Positions 40,240 to 48,961 of a DNA stretch of 64,000 bases are shown here, one piece after another. The stretch lies in contig CAWFPH010000003.1 of assembly GCA_963817615.1 (NCBI GenBank), positions 1,736,001 to 1,800,000 of the forward strand. Direction: 5' to 3'. Under the pieces are notes generated by a model. That model was not told the DNA's origin, did not search any database, and worked only from the letters and a program-made list of their open reading frames with translations. Each line of letters begins with the position of its first letter. The stretch's first letter is position 1. Position numbers and translations under genes: made by a program. This DNA comes from FEN-1219 sp963817615. Its GTDB lineage: Bacteria; Pseudomonadota; Gammaproteobacteria; Steroidobacterales; Rariloculaceae.

Positions 40240-42821
40240 GGCGGCGTCTCGCTGCGCCGGGCGCCGGCAACGCGCTGCGGCGAAGAGTGGCTGAAGAATC
40301 GCTCCGCGATGTGATCGGAAAGCTGATGCACGTCGCGGTCGATGCGCCGCGCGAGCCGATCGAGATCGATGCGTGCATCGAAGCGGCCCACCGCGGAGCC
40401 GAGCTCCGTCGGATCGGCGAGCTTGAGCTCGCTTTGCAGCCGCGCGACGATCCGCTGATCGGACGTCATCAGACCGCCGTCGTCGGCGCCGGGCAAGTGC
40501 GCGATGTGCTCGCTCAAGCTCGCGATTTGGAACATCGCGGAGCGCGGGTTCGTCTCGTCGCAGAGCAGCAGATCGAGCACCGCGGCCAATTGGGGCGACG
40601 CGTGGTAACGCGCGCGGTAGGTCATCGTGCTGTCCGCAAGCTCGAGCAACAGCTCGAGCGCGCCGTCGTCCTGCGGCTCGCCGCGCACCGCGAGCTGCTG
40701 GACGAGCTGAATCATAGAGCGCGTGCGCTCGAGCCGCCGGCCCATGTCGAGAAACCGCCAGCCGTAGCCGCGGGTCATGTTTTCCATGACCATGCCGTTG
40801 AATGCGGCGAGATATTGGATCAGCCGGTTCAACAACCGCAGCGCGTCGTCGGTCTCGTGACCCGGGCTGAGTTTCGACGTGTGCATGACCTCGGTCAGGT
40901 CGCGCAAAATCCTGAAAGTGTCGAACGACAGCCGCTCTCGCACGGCTTCGGCGTTGCGGCGCACGTTGCCGAGCACGGTCGCAAGACCGTCCTTGCATTC
41001 GGGATCGAACAGGATCGTCCAGAGCTCTTGCTCCACCGCCTCGCGGCCCTCCTGCATCGCGCGGCGGCCGCGCCGCGCGGAGAGGTGCTTTTGCACGATC
41101 AGCATCGAGACCACGCGCTCGGGCGACACGAGGCTGCGCGTCGAGCCCATCTCGCCGCCGAGCCGAATGACGAGGCTGCGGAACAGCCGCACCGCGACCT
41201 CGGCACGCTCGGTGTAGCGGCCGAGCCAGAACAAGCTGTCGGCGGAACGGCTCGGCAGGTCCCGTCCGGCGCGGCGCAGCCGCTGGCTCGCCTGCCGCTG
41301 CGCGAGCAGGCTGAACTGCTCGACCGGCTGATCCGACAACACCCAGGTGTCCTTGCTGATGTCGCCGGCCTCGAGCCATGGCGCACGCGGGTCGGAGCCC
41401 ACCGCCACTCGCGTCAGACCGCCCGGCATCACCTCGTAGCCGTTCGCGGTCGCCGCCACGTACACGCGCAACGACACGGGCGCGCTTTCGAGCGTGTTCG
41501 TGTCGCTCCAAGCGGGCGCCGTCGACAGCACGACGCTCTCCTGACCGACGAAGTCGTGTCCCGCGCGCTCGATCTCGCGCGCGAGCTTGAGCCGCTCGGC
41601 GGTGCTCGTATCCGGACCGACGAGACCGCCCTGCCCCCGCGCGAAGAGATTGCGGGCGGACGATACGCGCCGCACCACGAGCTCGTCCAAATGGCTGAGC
41701 ACGTACTCGCGCTCGCGCGCTTGGCCGCACCACCAGGTCGCAATGCTCGGTATCGCGAGCTCCTCGTCCAGAAAGAATTGCGAGAGAGTCGGCAGAAAGC
41801 TCAGGAGCGCATCGCTCTCCACGAGGCCGGACCCGAGCGAATTGCCGATCGTGACTCTGCCGGCGCGCGCCGCACGCAGCAGGCCCGGCACGCCGATCAA
41901 AGAGTCCGTGCGCAGCTCGAGCGGATCGCACATCTCGGCGTTGATGCGCCGCATGATCAAATCGACGGGCTTCAGGCCCTCGACGGTCTTCAAATAGACC
42001 CGGTCGTCGCGCACCGTGAGATCCGAGCCTTCGACCACGCTGAATCCCAGGTAGCGCGCAAGATACGCGTGCTCGAAGTAGTTCTGCTGGGTCGGACCCG
42101 GAGACAAGAACACCGCGAGCGGCTGATCGTGGCTCGAGAGGCTCATGAAGTGGTCGCTGAACGAGCGGAAGAAGCTCGCGAGCCGGCGCACGTTGCGCTC
42201 GGCGAACAGCTCCGGCAGGGACTGCGACGACGCAACGCGGTTCTCGAGCGCGTAGCCAGCGCCCGACGGCGCCTGCGTGCGATCGCTCAGCACCCACCAG
42301 CGCCCGTCCGGCGAGCGGGCGAGATCGAACGCGACGAAGTGCAGATGCAGGTCGTCGCGTACGGGCACGCTCGTGCAGGGCCGCAGGAACTGTGGATTGC
42401 CGAACACGAGCCCCGGGGGCAGCACCTGCTCCTTCAGGACGCGCTGCGCGCCGTAAAGGTCGACGAGCAGCGCATTCAGGAGCCGCGCACGCTGGGTCAC
42501 GCCGCGCTCGATCGCGGCCCATTCGGCTGGATCGAGCAGCAGCGGAAACAGATCGAGCCGCCAGGGCCGGCTGTCGCGGTCGCCGCTGGCCGAAAACGTC
42601 ACGCCGTTCTCGATCAGCAGACGCTGGGCCTTCTGCTGCGCGGCGCGCGTCGCGTCGCTGCCCATGGCGGCAAACGTCTCGAGCACGGCGCGCCAGCGCG
42701 GCCGGAGCGCGCCAGCTTCGTCGAGCATCTCGTCGTAGACCCCGGGCGTGCGGCGGTAGGACTCGACCAGCTTCGCTTCGCGCGTGGCGTGCTCGCTTGC
42801 TGCAGTGTTAATCGCGGCCAT
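40236..42821 (-). CDS. circularly permuted ATP-grasp protein fused to alpha-E domain
   Basis: 861 residues. The N-terminal two thirds are the CP_ATPgrasp type (DUF404/DUF407): FSASGDRDSRPWRLDLFPLLLDPAEW, FVAFDLARSPDGRWWVLSDRTQAPSGAGYALENR, DLIMRRINAEMCDPLELR and GNSLGSGLVESDALLSFLPTL. From about 540, RSADSLFWLGRYTERAEVAVRLFRSL starts the helical alpha-E domain (DUF403). ATP-grasp enzymes form amide or peptide bonds using ATP; alpha-E is thought to be a partner. In many genomes these are separate genes, so the fusion helps link their roles. Substrate unknown. Confidence 0.9.
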   Translation of the reverse strand: MAAINTAASEHATREAKLVESYRRTPGVYDEMLDEAGALRPRWRAVLETFAAMGSDATRAAQQKAQRLLIENGVTFSASGDRDSRPWRLDLFPLLLDPAEWAAIERGVTQRARLLNALLVDLYGAQRVLKEQVLPPGLVFGNPQFLRPCTSVPVRDDLHLHFVAFDLARSPDGRWWVLSDRTQAPSGAGYALENRVASSQSLPELFAERNVRRLASFFRSFSDHFMSLSSHDQPLAVFLSPGPTQQNYFEHAYLARYLGFSVVEGSDLTVRDDRVYLKTVEGLKPVDLIMRRINAEMCDPLELRTDSLIGVPGLLRAARAGRVTIGNSLGSGLVESDALLSFLPTLSQFFLDEELAIPSIATWWCGQAREREYVLSHLDELVVRRVSSARNLFARGQGGLVGPDTSTAERLKLAREIERAGHDFVGQESVVLSTAPAWSDTNTLESAPVSLRVYVAATANGYEVMPGGLTRVAVGSDPRAPWLEAGDISKDTWVLSDQPVEQFSLLAQRQASQRLRRAGRDLPSRSADSLFWLGRYTERAEVAVRLFRSLVIRLGGEMGSTRSLVSPERVVSMLIVQKHLSARRGRRAMQEGREAVEQELWTILFDPECKDGLATVLGNVRRNAEAVRERLSFDTFRILRDLTEVMHTSKLSPGHETDDALRLLNRLIQYLAAFNGMVMENMTRGYGWRFLDMGRRLERTRSMIQLVQQLAVRGEPQDDGALELLLELADSTMTYRARYHASPQLAAVLDLLLCDETNPRSAMFQIASLSEHIAHLPGADDGGLMTSDQRIVARLQSELKLADPTELGSAVGRFDARIDLDRLARRIDRDVHQLSDHIAERFFSHSSPQRVAGARRSETPP

Positions 42822-42947
42822 CCCTTTGGTACCTCGGCGGCACGATTCTAACGACTGGCGGGTCGCCGCAATACCTAGCGCTCGGTCCGCGAATGGCGAA
42901 GTCCCGGAAGGGGTTCACGACACGGCAGCCGCGGACCGCCGCCATGC

Positions 42948-45900
42948 CTAGTGCGACCAGCGGAGATCGAGCGTGTGCGGGTACTCCGGGCGGGATACCG
43001 CGACGGGGTCCTGGTAGGGGCCGGCCGTATGGCCGAACGGGAAGAAGCGCGCCAGGCGCCGGCTCTCGGCTTCGTAGGAGTTGACGGGGAAGCTGTCGTA
43101 GTTGCGCCCGCCCGGGTGCGCGACGTGATACGTGCAGCCCGCGACCGCCCGACCCGACCACCGGTCGTACAAGTCGAACACGAGCGGCGCATCGATCGGG
43201 ATCGTCGGTTGCAGGCTCTGCGCCGGCCGCCAGGCACGAAAGCGCACGCCGCCGACGTACTCCTCCGCCTCGCCGGTCGCCACGAGCGGCACGCGCTTGC
43301 CGTTGCACGCAACCACGTAGCGGGAGCCGGTCATGCCGCGCACCTTCACCTGCAGCCGCTCGACGGAGGAGTCGACGTAGCGGACCGTGCCGCCGACCGC
43401 CCCCTCCTCGCCCAGCACGTTCCACGGCTCGAGCGCCTGGCGCAGCTCGATCTCGAGGCTGCCGAATCCGACCTTGCCGTACAGCGGAAAGCGAAACTGG
43501 AAGTGCGGCGCGAACCACTCGAGATCGAGCGCATAGCCCGCGCGGTTCATGTCGCCGATGACCTCGGTGAAATCGTGCCAGACGTGGTGCGGCAGCATGA
43601 AGCGATCGTGCAACTGCGTGCCCCAGCGCACGAGGTCGCCCGCGTACGGCGTGCGCCAGAAGCGCGCGACGAGCGCGAGCAGCAGCACTTGCTGCACGAG
43701 GCTCATGCGCGCATGCGGCGGCATCTCGAACGCGCGAAACTCCACGAGCCCGAGCCGACCGGTCGGCCCGTCGGGCGAATACAGCTTGTCGATGCAGATC
43801 TCAGTGCGATGCGTGTTGCCCGTGACGTCGATCAGCAGATTGCGGAACAACCGGTCGACCAGCCAGGGCGGCGGACGAGGATCGGCGGTCTCCACTTGCT
43901 TGAACGCGAGCTCGAGCTCGTAGAGCGAATCGTGCCGCGCCTCGTCGATGCGCGGCGCCTGACTCGTGGGCCCGATGAAGAGGCCCGAGAATAGGTAGGA
44001 CAGCGACGGATGATGCTGCCAATAGGTGATCAGGCTGCGCAGGAGATCCGGCCGCCGCAGGAACGGGCTATCGGCCGGCCGGGCGCCGCCGAGCACGACG
44101 TGGTTGCCGCCGCCGGTGCCCGTATGGCGGCCGTCGATCATGAACTTCTCGGTGGTGAGCCGCGTCAAGTGCGCGTCCTCGTAGAGGCCCTCGGTGATCG
44201 CGCGCATCTCGTCCCAGCCGCTCGCGGGCTGCACGTTCACCTCGATCACGCCGGGATCGGGCGTCACCTTGATCACGTTGAGCCGCCAGTCGCGCGGCGG
44301 CTCGTAGCCCTCCAAGTGCACGGGCAGATCGAGCTCGGCGCTCGCATCCTCGATCGCGGCGACGAGATCGAGGTAGTCCTCGAGCTCGGCGACCGGCGGC
44401 ATGAATACGCAGAGCCGGCCGTCACGCGGCTCCACGGCGATCGCCGTGCGCGCGAACGGGCCGGTCTGCTGACGCACCGGCCGCTCGCGCGGCGGCTCAC
44501 GGCGCTCGCCGCGCAGGAACGGCTGGCGCGACGGATGCGGATCGGGCAGCTCGCCGCGCTCGGCGAACGGATCCGACGGCACGACGTACGGATAATCGAC
44601 GGGCGCCACGTAAGCGAGCGACGGCAGCGGCAGCCTGAAGCCGATCGGCGAGTCGCCGGGCATGAGGAACAGCTTCCCCGTGCGCGTCGTCCACGACTCG
44701 CTGATCCAGCGCCGCGCGTCGGCCGCCTGCGCGTTCCAGCGCTGGATCGGCAGCACGTACCCGACCGGCTTGCCCAAACCGCGCTCGAACACTTTTGCCA
44801 GCCGCGCGCGCGCCATCGGATCGTCGAGCCGGTTCGACGACGGATCGAGGTTCGCGGGCAGCTTGCGCTCCTGGCCGATGTAATGCCACGGATCCTCGTA
44901 CGCGGCCGCGAGCGCTTTCGCATCGACGTCGAGCCGCACCGCGACGGCCGCGAGCAGCCTGCGGGCCTGCTGGGGAGTCGCGTCATAGGTCTCGTCTTCG
45001 GCCGCGATCAGCCGCGGGTCGTTCCATAGCGGTTTGCGATCGTTGCGCCAGTACAGCGAGAACGCCCAACGCGGCAGCTGCTCGCCTGGATACCATTTGC
45101 CCTGGCCGAAGTGCAGCAGTCCGTGCGGCGCGAATCGCGCGCGCAAGCGCTTGATCAGGCTCGCGGCGTACTCGCGCTTGCTGGGGCCGCTCGCCGCCGT
45201 GTTCCATTCGGGCGCGTCCGCGTCGCCGCTCGCGACGAACGTCGGCTCGCCGCCGATCGTAATCCGCACGTCGTCGGTCGCGAGCTGCCGCTCGACGCGG
45301 CGGCCGAACGCATCCACCGCCCGCCACTGCTCCTCGCTGTAGGGTTTCGTGACGCGCGGCGATTCGGCGATGCGCTGCACGCTCATGCGGTGCTCGAACT
45401 TCGTCTCGCACTCCTCGACCGCGCCCGTGATCGGCGCCGCGCTCACCGGATGGGGCGTGCACGCGAGCGGAATGTGCCCCTCGCCCGCGAACAAACCCGA
45501 CGTGGGATCGAGGCCGATCCAGCCCGCGCCCGGCAGATACGCCTCGCACCAAGCGTGCAGATCGGTGAAGTCGTGCGTTGCGCCGGACGGCCCGTCGAGC
45601 GCTTTGACGTCCGGCACGAGCTGGATCAGATAACCGGAGACGAAGCGGCTCGCGATGCCGAGATGCCGCAGGAGCTGCACGAGCAGCCAGCCCGTATCGC
45701 GGCAGGACCCCGAGCCGAGCGCGAGCGTCTCCTCGGGCGTCTGCACGCCGGGCTCGAGCCGAATCGTGTAGCGGATGTCGCGCTGCAGGTTTTGGTTCAA
45801 ACCGACGAGGAAGTCGACGGTGCGCATCGGCCGCTGCGCACGCAGCGAGCGCACGAGTGTTTTCAGGAGCGGCGGCGCGGGCAGCTTTACGAGGAACGGC

Positions 45901-46244
45901 TCGAGATCCTTGCGCAGCGTCGGCTCGTACTCGAACGGATGCTCCTCGGCCTCGGGCTCGAGAAAGAAATCGAACGGGTTGTGCACGACCATGTCGGCGA
46001 CGAGATCCGTCTCGACATGAAAATACGACACCTTCTCCGGATAGACCACGCGCGCCATGAAGTTCCCGTGCGGGTCCTGCTGCCAATTCAGGAAATAGCC
46101 CTTCGGCTCGATCTTCAGCGCATAGCTCAGGATCGGCGTACGGCTGTGCGGCGCGGGCCGCAAGCGAATGACCTGCGGGCCCATTTGCACGGGACGATCG
46201 TAGTCGTAGCGGGTCTGATGATTCAGTGCAACGTGGAGCGTCAT
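42948..46244 (-). CDS. large transglutaminase-like / DUF2126 protein
   Basis: 1098 residues. N-terminal transglutaminase-like part: LNHQTRYDYDRPVQMGPQVIRLRPAPHSRTPI, catalytic Cys in GSGSCRDTGWLLVQLLRHLG, His in FTDLHAWCEAYLPG and Asp in GLDPTSGLF. The remaining 700 or so residues are DUF2126, with FVASGDADAPEWN, HFGQGKWYPGEQLPRWAFSLYWRND, MIDGRHTGTGGGNHVVLGGARPADSPFLRRPDLL, typical of a glutamine-synthetase/GCS-like or COOH-NH2-ligase fold. First gene of the three-gene transglutaminase/ATP-grasp cluster, 126 bp before the second. Confidence 0.92.
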   Translation of the reverse strand: MTLHVALNHQTRYDYDRPVQMGPQVIRLRPAPHSRTPILSYALKIEPKGYFLNWQQDPHGNFMARVVYPEKVSYFHVETDLVADMVVHNPFDFFLEPEAEEHPFEYEPTLRKDLEPFLVKLPAPPLLKTLVRSLRAQRPMRTVDFLVGLNQNLQRDIRYTIRLEPGVQTPEETLALGSGSCRDTGWLLVQLLRHLGIASRFVSGYLIQLVPDVKALDGPSGATHDFTDLHAWCEAYLPGAGWIGLDPTSGLFAGEGHIPLACTPHPVSAAPITGAVEECETKFEHRMSVQRIAESPRVTKPYSEEQWRAVDAFGRRVERQLATDDVRITIGGEPTFVASGDADAPEWNTAASGPSKREYAASLIKRLRARFAPHGLLHFGQGKWYPGEQLPRWAFSLYWRNDRKPLWNDPRLIAAEDETYDATPQQARRLLAAVAVRLDVDAKALAAAYEDPWHYIGQERKLPANLDPSSNRLDDPMARARLAKVFERGLGKPVGYVLPIQRWNAQAADARRWISESWTTRTGKLFLMPGDSPIGFRLPLPSLAYVAPVDYPYVVPSDPFAERGELPDPHPSRQPFLRGERREPPRERPVRQQTGPFARTAIAVEPRDGRLCVFMPPVAELEDYLDLVAAIEDASAELDLPVHLEGYEPPRDWRLNVIKVTPDPGVIEVNVQPASGWDEMRAITEGLYEDAHLTRLTTEKFMIDGRHTGTGGGNHVVLGGARPADSPFLRRPDLLRSLITYWQHHPSLSYLFSGLFIGPTSQAPRIDEARHDSLYELELAFKQVETADPRPPPWLVDRLFRNLLIDVTGNTHRTEICIDKLYSPDGPTGRLGLVEFRAFEMPPHARMSLVQQVLLLALVARFWRTPYAGDLVRWGTQLHDRFMLPHHVWHDFTEVIGDMNRAGYALDLEWFAPHFQFRFPLYGKVGFGSLEIELRQALEPWNVLGEEGAVGGTVRYVDSSVERLQVKVRGMTGSRYVVACNGKRVPLVATGEAEEYVGGVRFRAWRPAQSLQPTIPIDAPLVFDLYDRWSGRAVAGCTYHVAHPGGRNYDSFPVNSYEAESRRLARFFPFGHTAGPYQDPVAVSRPEYPHTLDLRWSH

Positions 46245-46351
46245 TCGGTCGCGTATCGGCGAGCGCAGGGGCAGGTTCGAGTATAGCGAATCGCCTTTCC
46301 GTCGCAGCCCTCGACGGGTGAGCGCGGCTCAAGCGTGACGCGCTGGCCCGC

Positions 46352-46560
46352 TCACGCGCCGATGCCGGGGCTCGAGCTCTTCGGCCTATTGCTCGGCTCG
46401 CCTCGCACCGTGATCACGCTGATGGTCAGCACGATCACGAGCAAGTCGGTGACACCGAAGCTGCCGACCTCGCGCTGCGCGAGAAAGCGGATCATCGCGA
46501 ACAGGCCGAGATAGATCAGGGTGCCCTGCAAGCGAGCCGCGACGGCAAGGCCGCGGATCG
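46352..46560 (-). pseudogene. remnant of a DUF421/YetF-type membrane protein
   Basis: Immediately behind serS, the minus strand reads RGLAVAARLQGTLIYLGLFAMIRFL then AQREVGSFGVTDLLVIVLTISVIT, ending in a Pro/Ser tail and TGA at 46352. The pattern of a helix, a basic-rich turn (RELGxxxxxDLV in the family) and a second helix matches the N-terminus of YetF/DUF421 proteins. No start codon exists upstream and the cytoplasmic domain is missing, so only about 69 codons remain. The rest of the 46245-46564 gap shows nothing. Confidence 0.55.
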
Positions 46561-46564
46561 GCGC

Positions 46565-47845
46565 TCAGCCGCCGCCGATGGTGCGGTCGCCGCCCATATA
46601 CGGCACGAGCGCTTCGGGCACGCGGATCGAGCCGTCCGCTTGCTGATAGTTCTCGAGCACTGCGATCAAGGTGCGGCCGACCGCGAGGCCCGAGCCGTTC
46701 AACGTGTGCACGTGCTCGGGTTTGCCGGTTTCCGGATTGCGCCAGCGCGCTTGCATGCGCCGCGCCTGAAACGCCTCGCAATTGCTGCACGAGGAGATCT
46801 CGCGATAGCGGTCCTGGCCCGGCAGCCAGACCTCGATGTCGTAGGTCTTCGCGGACCCGAAGCCGGTGTCGCCCGCGCAGAGCGCCATCACGCGGTACGG
46901 CAGGTCGAGTCGCTGCAAGATCGTCTCGGCGTTGCCGAGCAGGCGCTCGAGCTCGGCGTAGGAATCCGCCGGCTTCACGATGTGCACGAGCTCCACCTTC
47001 TCGAACTGGTGCTGGCGGATCATCCCGCGCGTATCCTGCCCGTAGCTGCCGGCCTCGGAACGAAAGCAAGGCGTATGCGCCGTGAGGCGCAGCGGCAAAT
47101 CTGCCGCCTCGACGATCGTGTCCGCCACGAGGTTCGTGAGCGAGACCTCGGCCGTGGGAATCAGCCGCAGCTTGTTCGCGCCTTCGAGCGCGAACAGGTC
47201 GTCCGCGAACTTCGGCAGCTGACCGGTGCCGAACAGCGTGCGGTCGTTCACGAGGTACGGCACGTAGGTCTCGCTGTAGCCGTGCTCGCGCGTGTGCACG
47301 TCGAGCATCAGCTGCGTGAGCGCACGCTGCAGCCGCGCGAGCGCCCCGCGCAGCACGACGAAGCGGCTGCCCGAAAGCTTCGCTGCCGCGTCGAAATCCA
47401 TGAGACCGAGCGCCTCGCCGAGGGCAACGTGATCTTGCGCCGGGAACGCAAACTGCGGCGGCGTGCCGACGCGGCGCACTTCGACGTTCGACTCCGCGTC
47501 GCGGCCGTCGGGCACGGTATCGCTCAACAGATTCGGCAGCCCCGCGAGAAACGCATCGAGCTCGGCCGCGACCGCCGCGAGCCGCTCCTCGCCCGCGGCA
47601 AGGTCCGCCCCGAGCGCACCGACCTCGCGCTTGAGCGCCTCGACGTCGGCGCCCGCGGCCTTCGCCTTGCCGATCTCCTTCGAGCGCTCGTTGCGCGTTT
47701 GCCGCGCCGCCTCGACCCGCGTCTGCAGCTCCTTGCGCTGCGTTTCGAGCGAAAGGTAGCGAGCGCGGTCGAACGTGAAACCGCGCCGCGCGAGATTCGC
47801 GACGGCGGAGTCGAGATCGTTGCGCAGCAGTTTAGGGTCCAGCAT
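46565..47845 (-). CDS. serS: seryl-tRNA synthetase
   Basis: 426 residues, full length. The N-terminal coiled-coil arm (about 30-105) starts MLDPKLLRNDLDSAVANLARRG. The class II catalytic core has motif 2 FRSEAGSYGQDTRGMIRQHQFEKVELV and motif 3 NGSGLAVGRTLIAVLENYQQ, plus ISSCSNCEAFQARRM. It charges tRNA-Ser (one is encoded at 6437) with serine. The C-terminus VPYMGGDRTIGGG is normal. The gene lies behind the vanZ-like gene, as serS does near ftsK-lolA in many Gammaproteobacteria. Confidence 0.97.
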   Translation of the reverse strand: MLDPKLLRNDLDSAVANLARRGFTFDRARYLSLETQRKELQTRVEAARQTRNERSKEIGKAKAAGADVEALKREVGALGADLAAGEERLAAVAAELDAFLAGLPNLLSDTVPDGRDAESNVEVRRVGTPPQFAFPAQDHVALGEALGLMDFDAAAKLSGSRFVVLRGALARLQRALTQLMLDVHTREHGYSETYVPYLVNDRTLFGTGQLPKFADDLFALEGANKLRLIPTAEVSLTNLVADTIVEAADLPLRLTAHTPCFRSEAGSYGQDTRGMIRQHQFEKVELVHIVKPADSYAELERLLGNAETILQRLDLPYRVMALCAGDTGFGSAKTYDIEVWLPGQDRYREISSCSNCEAFQARRMQARWRNPETGKPEHVHTLNGSGLAVGRTLIAVLENYQQADGSIRVPEALVPYMGGDRTIGGG

Positions 47846-47883
47846 GTCGATTACTCGGCCGCACGTCCGCGCGGCGGCATGCG

Positions 47884-48267
47884 TCAGGAATTCGCGGGCA
47901 GCAGACGCTCGACGCGTTGGCACCAGCCGCCCGTCACCCACAGCGACACCGCGAGGCCGACCGCCACGCCGATACCGTCCGCGAGTATGTCGTACAGGTC
48001 GAACGTGCGCGTCGCGGTCGTAGCCTGCAGCATGTCGAGCAACGCTCCAAGCGCGAACAGAACGAGCGCGATCAGCAAATGACGGCTGCGCGGGTACAGA
48101 CCCGCGAACCACACCATCAGCAGGAAGTACGACGCCGCATGCAGGTGCTTGTCGCCGATCGTGATGGCGTGCAGCATGCGCGCGGGCACGAGGCTGCCGA
48201 CGATGACGCCCACCACGAGCAGCCAACCGAGCGTGGCCCAAATCCACGGATAACGCAGCGGCAACAT
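47884..48267 (-). CDS. VanZ-like membrane protein
   Basis: 127 residues, four membrane segments. The motif GDKHLHAASYFLLMVWFAGLYPRSRHLL near the first loop and ALGALLDMLQATTATRTFDLYDILADGIGVAVG are typical of VanZ-like proteins, whose conserved D-K-x-x-H and E/D residues face the membrane. The function of chromosomal VanZ-like proteins is unclear. It sits between lolA and serS, the position of rarA in Escherichia coli. Confidence 0.85.
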   Translation of the reverse strand: MLPLRYPWIWATLGWLLVVGVIVGSLVPARMLHAITIGDKHLHAASYFLLMVWFAGLYPRSRHLLIALVLFALGALLDMLQATTATRTFDLYDILADGIGVAVGLAVSLWVTGGWCQRVERLLPANS

Positions 48268-48271
48268 CGGC

Positions 48272-48961
48272 TCAACCTCCGGATCCGATCACGTCGACGC
48301 CGGCCGGCGGCTGAAACACGAACTCGCTCGAATCGATCTTCGGGTTCACGTGCACGTTCTCGAGCTCGATCTTCGTGACTTGGTTCAGGCCGTCCACGAG
48401 CTCGAGCCGTTCCGGCGCGCGGTCGTGGAAGCCGATCGCGATCGAGCTGAAGTCCCCGCCGGCGGCCTTCGGCGTCAGCTTGACCCACTCGAGACCGTCG
48501 CGCGCGTAGGTGTCGACCACGTTGAATCCGTCGCGCACGGCCCCGCCGCTGCTCAACAGGCGCGCCGGGCTCGATGCCACGGATTCGTCGAGCGGCGCGA
48601 CCGTGACTTGGGCGAGGTCGACGTCGTACATCCAGAGCTTCTTGCCGTCGGCCACGATCGTGAGCTTGCTCGGCCCTTGGTATTCCCAACGGAAATGGTC
48701 GGGCCGCTCGAGCTCGAGCGTGCCCAATTGCGTCTCGACCAGCGTCTGCTCGGGCGTCCAGAGCTCCTGGCGAAAATCGGCCGTCAACGTGTGGACGTCC
48801 GCGAGAAACGCGTCGAGACGATCGAGGCCGGGGCCGTTTGGCGACTGAGCGACAGCCGGGGCGGCGAAGGCCGCCGTGAGCCATGCGACGGCAAGGCTAG
48901 TCGAGGCCCGGAGGCGGCGGGGCGAGGACCTCCCTGAATCCGTTCGTCTGCAGACTTCCAA
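48272..48961 (-). CDS. lolA: outer-membrane lipoprotein carrier LolA
   Basis: 229 residues. A basic N-terminus and signal segment (ASTSLAVAWLTAAFAAPAVAQ) lead to FLADVHTLTADFRQELWTP, LELERPDHFRWEYQGPSKLTIVADGKKLWMYDVDLAQVTV and VNPKIDSSEFVFQPPAGVDVI, which is LolA along its length. It carries lipoproteins across the periplasm from LolCDE to LolB. The only usable start in frame is TTG at 48961, so the gene overlaps the end of ftsK by 65 bp. The ftsK-lolA order is conserved in Gammaproteobacteria. Confidence 0.93.
   Translation of the reverse strand: MEVCRRTDSGRSSPRRLRASTSLAVAWLTAAFAAPAVAQSPNGPGLDRLDAFLADVHTLTADFRQELWTPEQTLVETQLGTLELERPDHFRWEYQGPSKLTIVADGKKLWMYDVDLAQVTVAPLDESVASSPARLLSSGGAVRDGFNVVDTYARDGLEWVKLTPKAAGGDFSSIAIGFHDRAPERLELVDGLNQVTKIELENVHVNPKIDSSEFVFQPPAGVDVIGSGG

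Noticed and set aside
39313..42522. 1069-residue minus-strand ORF spanning the transglutaminase and ATP-grasp region
   Set aside because: Only its last part is real (transglutaminase from GTG 40239). The upstream Arg/Ala-rich part is a shadow of the ATP-grasp/alpha-E gene in another frame.
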